The position numbers were made by a program, and so were the translations under genes. Source: Gautieria morchelliformis (Eukaryota; Basidiomycota; Agaricomycetes; Gomphales; Gomphaceae). Taken from it: a stretch of 64,000 bases of DNA. The DNA lies in the NCBI GenBank assembly GCA_015179125.1, contig WHVA01000218.1, positions 113,205 to 177,204 of the forward strand, written 5' to 3'. Numbering within the stretch: the first letter of the stretch is position 1; each line of letters opens with the position of its first letter. The notes beneath the pieces are model-generated. The model did not search any database, was not told the DNA's origin, and was given only the letters and a program-made list of their open reading frames with translations. Below, one piece after another: positions 57,009 to 64,000 of this stretch.

Positions 57009-58905
57009 CAGGGAACAGCAGGGAATGGGCGCACCCAGCCTGTCAGGCGCTGCGCGGGGCGGGCGGTGAGGAGCGACGCGAGGACGAGCGGGTGCGCGCA
57101 GTGCGCGAGCGGATGCGGGCCATACCTACCTACGCGCCTGCCGCGAACGGCAGGCGAGCATGACCGACTTGACGTATATTACCCGCGCCTCGAAGGAGGA
57201 GAGCTGCGCGAGGAGGGTCTCCACGTCCTTCCCTATGCTGTTCTGGACCCCGAACGCAAAGGCATCCTTCTGCCTCGCGAGCTGCACGACGCGGATCGCG
57301 GACACGGACGCCGTGAGGGACAGGTGGAGGAGCGTTAAGCGATTCAGCGGCGGGGCTGCCAGTACAGCCACACACGGGGTCGAGCCGAGTGGTCGTTGCC
57401 AACACGCTGCGCAAGAGTTGCAGGAATGGAGACGCACATATGGGGAGGCGGAGTGTGTACAGCGTGTGCGATGAGGAGCGCGGTGAGCAGGGCGGGCAGC
57501 AGCACGGTGGAGGGCGGGAGCTGCGTCTGGCCGAGTGACGGACAAGAAAGCCGTAGGAGACGACGAAGAGGATGGAGAGTTGAGCAGCAGAGGACACTTG
57601 CGAAAAAAAAAACTCAGAGGCGCCAAGGCACACTCACTGGAGTGAGAAACAAAAAGGCCTCCCTGGGCGTCGAACGCGCGCGTTCCCAATGCACGCTTCT
57701 TCAGTTCAATCCTGCCTAGACCGAGCAGGGCGGGATATTACCACTGGTCTAGCAGGGAGGCATTAACATGATCACCAAACTGCGCTCTATATGTGTTCAG
57801 CCTCCCGCATGGGCACCGACAGCGTCGCTACTCTCACCCAGTCCTGTTCAACCTGTCGCCCTCGGCGTTGTTAGAAATTTAGTTTGTAATTTGTAAAAAA
57901 AAAAAAAATTTCACCAATTTTGCTTGGCATGCCTGCCAATTAGATAAAAAAAATCTCAGGCACGTTGTCTTGTCACGCTACTAGTGATATAAACTGCACC
58001 GACCTGCCACCCACAGTCCTAGCTGCTTCTTCGCTCTGTTTCGACGACTCGCACTAGCTTTCTCAAGTGTGCTACGTACTAGATCCCGGGTCGTCCTTGC
58101 CCCAATGCGCTTCGCGCAGCGTCCGTAACCACCCCACGACGTCCTCGACGCGACGCTGCCACGTCGTCCTCCTGGGGCCGCTCCTTCCTCCAGCGCAACC
58201 CGAACAACCCCATCATCGGCCGAACCACCATGCGCCATGCGCCATGCAACCGCCGCCGCCCGTCTAGTTCAATACGGTAACGCATTGCGACTCAACACCC
58301 TCCTTGCGCTGATTACTGTACATCCACCCCTTTCTTCAGAAGCATAAGAACAATCGCGTTGAAACGACGCCGCATTACCCTCCAAATACCACATATCCAT
58401 CTTGGAAGATCAAGCATGTATTATTGTTGGCAGGGGATGAGCGTGCTTTACGGACGGGCGCGTGGTCCAGATCGTACTTAGTCCTGTCGTTGGGAGCTTG
58501 GCCTTTAAATTGTACCATGTTCACAATTGTGCGCCCGACAACTTTACGAGGGGACAGGATGAACTTATTCGTCTTCGAGGCTGGCGGAAGCTTTGTCAAG
58601 CGTAGCAAAACTTCATTGCGGGACGCGGACAAGGACTTCTGCAAGTATACTCTCTTCTATCGGACAACAGCAATTTGATCATATCAGGCGACAGCCTCAT
58701 TCCTTTCGTTCTCACCTCTGCCACCGGACCACAGCGGTCCTCACTGCCATCCAAGCGCGTGGACCTGGGACGGCACTCGTCGAGCCTTCTGCCCTCAGCC
58801 CATCGATGACTTTGCTCCTGTGTTGGGACTTCGAATCCGAGACACGTGGGATCTGGCTACGAGGCGCATCTCCAAAGAATTTCAGCGACCGGTGCGTGCA
58901 TTTTA
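57009..58905 (+). repeat. Second inverted duplication, arm A
   Basis: Matches 61720-63405 in reverse orientation. Landmarks are CTAGATCCCGGGTCGTCCTTG (complement at 62316-62336), a poly-A run beside TTGGCATGCCTGCCAATT, and GGCGCGGGTAATATACG or its complement. Arm A has an insertion of about 240 bp near 58330-58570 relative to arm B. The arms differ by substitutions and small indels, so the duplication is older than the copia insertion. Confidence 0.85.
57130..57700 (-). other. Unrecognised reading frame, arm A copy
   Basis: On the minus strand AVLAAPPLNRLTLLHLSL then TASVSAIRVVQLARQKDAFA and GVQNSIGKDVETLLAQLSSF form a helix-like stretch that would end at a GT donor (GGCGCG-GTAATATACG). The arm B copy keeps the same frame with two amino-acid differences, so this is probably an exon of a real gene. 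Upstream exons are unclear. I do not recognise the family. Confidence 0.35.
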
Positions 58906-59784
58906 TGTGAACATTCGAGATATTGGACTGCTCCCAGTCCAACTCGTCTACATCGAATCTTCCTGGTATGTATTCATGGTTCATGGATTAGAATTCAGCC
59001 CCGTGGATTGGCTTTCCGGCTCTTCGCCGTGACCTGGGAACAACTATTACGCATCTTGTTCTCAGCCCGTAAACCCCCTCAATTTTCTTCAACTCTCGGG
59101 CAGCTTGTTTATCACGAGATCAGGGTTAATAATATATCCGTAGTGCATGTGTACAACGTCAAGGATGTCCTGCTGTAGTAACTAAGAAGAAACGGGAAAC
59201 AATACAGAAGAGCAGACGTAAAATATGCTGGAGTTCATCATGAGGCATGCGGGACCGTCGAAAGTGTTGAGACAGTGAGACAGTATAGAGCGAGAGTCGT
59301 GGCTGTCACAGCTCGGTGAGTCACGGATAGTTGCTGGCCAGATATTTTTCAGAAGGAAAACCGGTATGCTGCAAAGATTTTGTCCCAATACTACGCGGTG
59401 TTGCTCCCAGCCCCTAGATCGCACCCTTTTTCTTCACCTCTCACGCAGCATTCACGAGATCACGACTATCGGACTAAAGCAGATTAAATGCATTGGTACG
59501 TGAGAGCTAAATCAAGAAGAAGGGAAATGCAAGGAACAATACAAGGAATCAGACGCAAAATATGTCGGACCAACATCATGAGATGGTCGACATTTCAATT
59601 TACAGGGCCAAGGCCCTGAGCCAGCTGATATAAAATGTCCGTGTGTCACTCGGTGTCACGATCGGACTGAGCCTTGACCGCTGACTGGCTCTGTTGTTGA
59701 CCCTCGCGCTGCCTTCAGACTGTTGCCTGTTCTCTCTAGTCTGTACTCATCTCGAGTGGCAGGCGCGAGGGCCAGGTTGTGGGT
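58906..59784. other. Dispersed repeats, no gene
   Basis: Two further copies of the repeat at 35865-36205 lie here: about 59036-59330 (GTTCTCAGCCCGTAAACCCC) and about 59390-59785 (GTTGACCCTCGCGCTGCC). Confidence 0.6.
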
Positions 59785-60650
59785 TTAAAGGTAGCGTGGG
59801 TTGGATGGCCCAGCCCAGGCGTCCTGAGGAGGTACGTCCTCGGATGGATGAAACGGGGGAACCTCTTCAGGGTTCCAAGACTCCGCCTTGACAAAGTCGC
59901 CGAAGTTGGGGAGAGGGACGTGGGCAGGAGGGAGCGGTGGACGTGGCACCACCTGTACTGGTGGCTCTGCTACCACAAACCAATATGCCCGGCGCTGGAG
60001 AACAATGAGGGGGGCCGTACACTGCGAGAGAGTTAGAGATGGACGCACACGTTGCCACTGGTTCTCGTTCCGCCCCAAAGCTGCCTGGCGAATAAGTCGC
60101 TGTCCGTCAGGCGTTTTTGTATTGAGTGCTATAAATATCGTCAGCATATCAAAGACTGTAGATTTCCAGGAAAGCGGAACAAGCAGCGCCAAATAAGGTC
60201 AAGATACACAGAGAAAAGATTGGGCCAAGTGGTGAACAGAATCAAGAAAATATAGTACTTACTTTAAGGCTGGGCGTCAGGGGAGCCTTACTCCACCTCT
60301 CGATCGCCTCTTGGATATCAGCGAGCCGGAGTCGCCGTGATGGCGAACCCAGGATCGCCGCTTGGATGAGGGGATCCAAGCAGGGTCCAGAGGAGAGGCT
60401 GCCGGACCAGGTCAGGGTGTCGAGGCCCACAGACCTCCGCTGTTCCAAAGCACCCGCTAATGTGGTCAACCGGTATGAATTGCGGTCATTGAGCTAAGAT
60501 GAAGATGTACTCACGGTTCCTCTCCAACTGGGCGAACTCCCGGACGAGCTCCTCGGCCGGGTAGTACTCCCTGTGCGTGCACAGGAGTGTGTTCTGCGTG
60601 TCCGAGTCACCCAGAAGTGCCGTAATCGGCGGTAGGCGTGGTGGTCCCAT
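59785..60650 (-). CDS. Small forkhead-like (winged-helix) protein
   Basis: Three exons (60515-60650, 60292-60456, 59785-60128) join in phase to 214 residues starting MGPPRLPPI. After ELVREFAQLERN comes CLDPLIQAAILGSPSRRLRL then ADIQEAIERW, which parallels helix 1-2 of forkhead domains (YxxLIxxAIxxSPxxxLxLxxIYxxI). NENQWQRVRPSLTLSQC parallels the recognition helix WKNSVRHNLSLxxxF, and RRAYWFVV parallels KGxYWxVD. Key Asn/His of the recognition helix are replaced (VRPSLT for VRHNLS), so DNA contact may be altered. A Pro-rich tail (FVKAESWNPEEVPPFHP) follows. The fragment at 61570-61670 resembles this tail, which indicates a local gene family. Assignment rests on pattern, not on a search. Confidence 0.55.
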
Positions 60651-60724
60651 CGGTGGAGGATGGGTGGGAAGAGATGGTGCAGGTGCAGGAAGAGAAGACT
60701 CTTATATTCTCCAACGCGGAATGT

Positions 60725-60840
60725 TATGAATTACATCCCATGAGGAAGGTTCTCTGAATTACAGCCCAATGAGGAAGGTTCTCTGAATTACAGCCCAATG
60801 AGGAAGGTTCTCTGAATTACAGCCCCATGAGGAAGGTTCT
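60725..60840. repeat. 29-bp tandem repeat upstream of the forkhead-like gene
   Basis: Four units containing GAATTACAGCCCAATGAGG and ending AAGGTTCTCT. The first differs most. They begin 75 bp before the start codon of the minus-strand gene, so they lie in its promoter or leader. Confidence 0.85.
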
Positions 60841-60892
60841 CACGATCAGATATAGGTATAGTACGTACACGCCATCCCAAGAAGAGACACCT

Positions 60893-61205
60893 GCTCTACA
60901 GCCACGCTTTCAGGCTTGGGGATACACGCCCTCCGTCAATCACGACCTACAGCTCCAGGGTCTTTAGCGTGCCGCCGCGTCTTGGCCGTAGTAGGTGTGG
61001 GCGAGTGTCCAGCTCGCCATCGATATTCCAATGGGCCATTACAGCTCTATTCGGAATGGGTCTGGTGCGGGGTTTCCCACGAGAAATTTGGAGTGACCAA
61101 GGAGGCTGAATTGGGAGCAGCAACAGCATTTGCGTTGCGAGGTGTCTCATGCGCGGGTCTTTCCCTTGCCGGAGCTTCGCTTTGCTGTTCTTCTTCATCC
61201 ACTTC
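60893..61205 (+). repeat. Direct repeat of about 320 bp, copy 2
   Basis: Partner of 56188-56520. It is followed by unrelated sequence, and 61205-61560 shows no gene. Confidence 0.85.
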
Positions 61206-61569
61206 TCCCAATACTAGAGATTGAGCCTCTCTCATCCCAGCCTCCGAGGGTACAAAGACACTTATGAGATCAGGGCCCAGAATGAATATATATCCTGGCA
61301 GGACCATCGACTATACTCTTCCGAACCAGTAGCTCCTCTGACAGCATACTGGATACTAACCATTCATGATGTCTAGCTACAGCGGTACGTCCATCTCTAA
61401 CCGTTTCACCGTGTAAGGCCCTGCTCATCGTTCTCCCGGCGCGGCATTGGCAAGGCTCGGCTACGTGATTTGTCCATTGGCAACGTCCGCTACGGTTGGA
61501 ACCACGTCTATCGGTCCTTTATTCCCATCGGGACACCACAGCCATTATTGGTCAGTTCCCTCTTCCCAG

Positions 61570-61670
61570 CTTGTGAAAGCGGAGGCGTGGAAGCCTGACG
61601 AGGTTCCCCTGTTCAAGCATCCGTCGGAGTATGCCTGTGCTGGGCCACCCAACCCCTACCGTCGCATCCG
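61570..61670 (+). pseudogene. Tail fragment of a forkhead-like paralogue
   Basis: LVKAEAWKPDEVPLFKHPSE and AGPPNPYRRI on the plus strand match the C-terminal tail of the 59785-60650 protein (FVKAESWNPEEVPPFHPSED, AGPSNPRYL). The winged-helix part is not present upstream. Confidence 0.6.
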
Positions 61671-61719
61671 TGACAACCGCAATCTGGCCTTCCATACACT
61701 GCGAGACACAGAGATGCAC

Positions 61720-62182
61720 GTACTGGTTGCTGAAATTCTTTGGAGATGCGCCTCATAGCCAGATCCCACGTGTCTCGGATTCGAAGTCCCAACACAGGAG
61801 CAAAGTCGTTGATGGGCTGAGGGGAGAAGGCTCGACGAGTGCCGTCCCAGGTCCACGCGCTTGAGGACGGCCGTGTTCCGGTGGCAGGGGTGAGAACGAA
61901 AAAAATGAATCTGTCGCCTGATATGATCAAAATCGTGTCCGATAGAAGAGAGTACACTTGCAAAGGTCTTGGTTTTTCCAGGGTGGATAGATGACTGAAA
62001 AAGAACGTGACGGAGGGAGATTGTACATACTTAGTACCGCTTCCCTCAAGAAGTTTTGCTACGCTTGACAAAGATTTCGCCAGCCTCGAAGACCGTGGAG
62101 GTACAGTAATCAGCGCAAGGAGGGTGTTGAGTCGGCAATGCGTTACCGTGGCTAGACGGGCGGCGGCGGTTGCATGGCGCAT
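61720..62182 (-). other. Unrecognised reading frame, arm B (rightward partner)
   Basis: The minus frame MRHATAAARLATVTHCRL...ALITVPPRSSRLAKSLSS...LQVYSLLSDTILIISGDRF...TPATGTRPSSSAWTWDGTRR...PINDFAPVLGLRIRDTWDLA is open for about 155 codons within the arm. The arm A counterpart is broken by its insertion and several shifts, and sequence beyond 61720 in the same frame is not shared. It has conserved-looking hydrophobic strands but no known motif. Confidence 0.35.
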
Positions 62183-62810
62183 GGCGCATGGTGGTTCGGA
62201 CGATGATGGGGTTGTTCGGGTTTCGCTGGAGGAAGGAGCGGCCCCAGGAAGACAACGTGGCAGCGTCGCGTCGAGGACGTCGTGGGTGGTTACGGACGCT
62301 GCGCGAAGCGCATTGGGGCAAGGACGACCCGGGATCTAGTACGTAGCACACTTGAGAAAGCTAGTGCGAGTCGTCGAAACAGAGCGAAGAAGCAGCTAGG
62401 ACTGTGGGTGGCAGGTCGGTGCAGTTTATATCACTAGTAGCGTGACAAGACAACGTGCCTGAGATTTTTTTTATCTAATTGGCAGGCATGCCAAGCAAAA
62501 TTGGTGAAATTTTTTTTTTTTTTACAAATTACAAACTAAATTTCTAACAACGCCGAGGGCGACAGGTTGAACAGGACTGGGTAGAGTAGCGACGCTGTCG
62601 GTGCCCATGCGGGAGGCTGAACACATATAGAGCGCAGTTTGGTGATCATGTTAATGCCTCCCTGCTAGACCAGTGGTAATATCCCGCCCTGCTCGGTCTA
62701 GGCAGGATTGAACTGAAGAAGCGTGCATTGGGAACGCGCGCGTTCGACGCCCAGGGAGGCCTTTTTGTTTCTCACTCCAGTGAGTGTGCCTTGGCGCCTC
62801 TGAGTTTTTT

Positions 62811-63245
62811 TTTTCGCAAGGTCTCCTCTGCTGCTCAACTCTCCGTCCTCTTCGTCGTCTCCTACGGCTTTCTTGTCCGTCACTCGGCCAGACGCAGCTC
62901 CCGCCCTCCACCGCGCTGCTGCCCGCCCTGCTCACCGCGCTCCTCATCGCACACGCTGTACACACTCCGCCTCCTCATATGTGCGTCTCCATTCCTGCAA
63001 CTCTTGCGCAGCGTGTTGACAACGACCACTCGGCTCGACCCCGTGTGTGGCTGTACTGGCAGCCCCGCCGCTGAATCGCTTAACGCTCCTCCACCTGTCC
63101 CTCACGGCGCCCGTGTCTGCGATCCGCGTCGTGCAGCTCGCGAGGCAGAAGGATGCCTTTGCGTTCGGGGTCCAGAACAGCATAGGGCAGGACGTGGAGA
63201 CCCTCCTCGCGCAGCTCTCCTCCTTCGAGGCGCGGGTAATATACG
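62811..63245 (+). other. Unrecognised gene fragment, arm B copy
   Basis: The plus strand carries LLPALLTALLIAHAVHT (hydrophobic, like a membrane segment) in one frame. After a possible short intron it continues with APPLNRLTLLHLSLTA and IRVVQLARQKDAFAFGVQ, then SIGQDVETLLAQLSSFEARV, up to a GT donor at about 63237. Together these resemble the first exons of a membrane protein. It is transcribed away from the frame at 61720-62182, so both arms hold a divergent pair. Confidence 0.35.
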
Positions 63246-63405
63246 TCAAGTCGGTCATGCTCGCCTGCCGTTCGCGGCAGGCGCGTAGGTACTGCCCGCA
63301 TCCGCTCGCGCACTGCGCGCACCCGCTCGTCCTCGCGTCGCTCCTCACCGCCCGCCCCGCGCAGCGCCTGAGAGGCTGGGTCGCCCCATTCCCTGCTGTT
63401 TCCTG

Positions 63406-64000
63406 TACCCCATCCCTATTCCCTATGATATCTGACGCACAGTTCCCGCACAGACGCACACGCCCACATGCACCGCGCGCACCGCGCTCCTCCTCCTCCC
63501 GCAGCTCATCCAGCACCTCCCCGCACATCCGAGTTCGGACTACGTAGCCCAGCAGAGGTCCGGGTGCGACCGGTTGGTGGCCGTCGCCTACGTCCCTATC
63601 GTGAGGACTTACTTCTGCAGACACGACCCTGTCCAACAACAGCGCCAGTTCTCGCAAATTTTCCAAATCCACCATACCCGGTATGCCCTCCGAATGCAAT
63701 GGCCGCCCCAGAGTCTCACTCAGACGCCACGCACATGAGGACATGAGCCATGCGGCAGCGCGCATTGTCCCTGCTCAAAGATGCCCGATAGGCCATAAGT
63801 ACCAAGCAGCTTACGAGTGTGCCCCTGGCTTTGCATAGCAGAGAGGGAGAGCCGGGCTTCCCACATTGTCAGAAATATGGGAACAGGCGTACAGGGAGTG
63901 CAGGTAAGCCGTTACGTGGTAACAACGATGGATGGGTCAGTGTGGATTCGTAGGTTGAACTTAAGCTGCCGGTGACAGTGTGAATACCATGGGGCTAGAA
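63406..64000. other. Right edge, no supported gene
   Basis: Only short frames. The unrecognised gene of arm B may continue here, but no splice chain could be followed. Confidence 0.4.

Larger units (their letters stand above)
61720..63405 (-). repeat. Second inverted duplication, arm B
   Basis: Reverse partner of 57009-58905. The spacer between the arms (58906-61719) holds the forkhead-like gene and its fragment. Arm B lacks the insertion seen in arm A and has its own short insertion near 61960-62040. Confidence 0.85.

Noticed and set aside
60725..60840. CRISPR-like array of 29-bp repeats
   Set aside because: Units are directly adjacent with no spacers and the genome is fungal. This is a plain tandem repeat.

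Overview
The window comes from a filamentous basidiomycete, most likely an Agaricomycete. The evidence is the very short introns (28-75 nt) with GT..AG ends, a Plavaka-type transposase remnant, chromodomain Ty3 elements, a BTB/POZ gene family and an ent-kaurene-oxidase-like P450. The assignment is inferred from gene content.

About the first 40 kb is a nest of transposable elements. From left to right: the 5' end of a LINE ORF1 (1-437, minus); a nearly complete Ty3 chromovirus with a GCCAG target duplication (914-7074, minus); arm 1 of a large inverted duplication (8241-11699) carrying a private hAT-type MITE and the C-terminal half of a BTB gene; a 5'-truncated second chromovirus (11700-18412, plus) that holds a solo LTR of the first family; a gene for a possible OB-fold protein (18850-19737); a decayed Helitron Rep/helicase (22317-27177) split by a 671-bp foldback element; a broken BTB gene (27703-28449); a very young Ty1/copia element with identical LTRs (28506-32995) inside arm 2 of the duplication (about 28247-35256); and a 4.5-kb segment bounded by identical 73-bp inverted repeats, which holds a Plavaka fragment and an intact BTB gene (38879-39868).

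From 41.8 to 55.9 kb lies ordinary gene-rich chromosome. It has an 11-exon P450 (minus), a many-exon HAD-IIA hydrolase (plus), a secreted GH3 beta-xylosidase (plus), a WW-MyTH4-RhoGAP protein (plus) and, converging on it, a mitochondrial Mtf2-like protein (minus). Their intron phases join cleanly, so they look functional. They are independent housekeeping or wood-decay functions and do not form a visible pathway.

The last 8 kb is again duplicated: an inverted pair of about 1.8-kb arms (57009-58905 and 61720-63405), each with a divergent pair of unrecognised reading frames, around a small forkhead-like gene (59785-60650) that has 29-bp tandem repeats upstream.

The observations most worth following are the first Ty3 element, whose primer-binding site is complementary to its own predicted mRNA 5' end (Tf1-like self-priming); the allele-like empty site for the hAT MITE in the sister arm; the foldback palindrome in the Helitron; and the OB-fold gene beside the Helitron.
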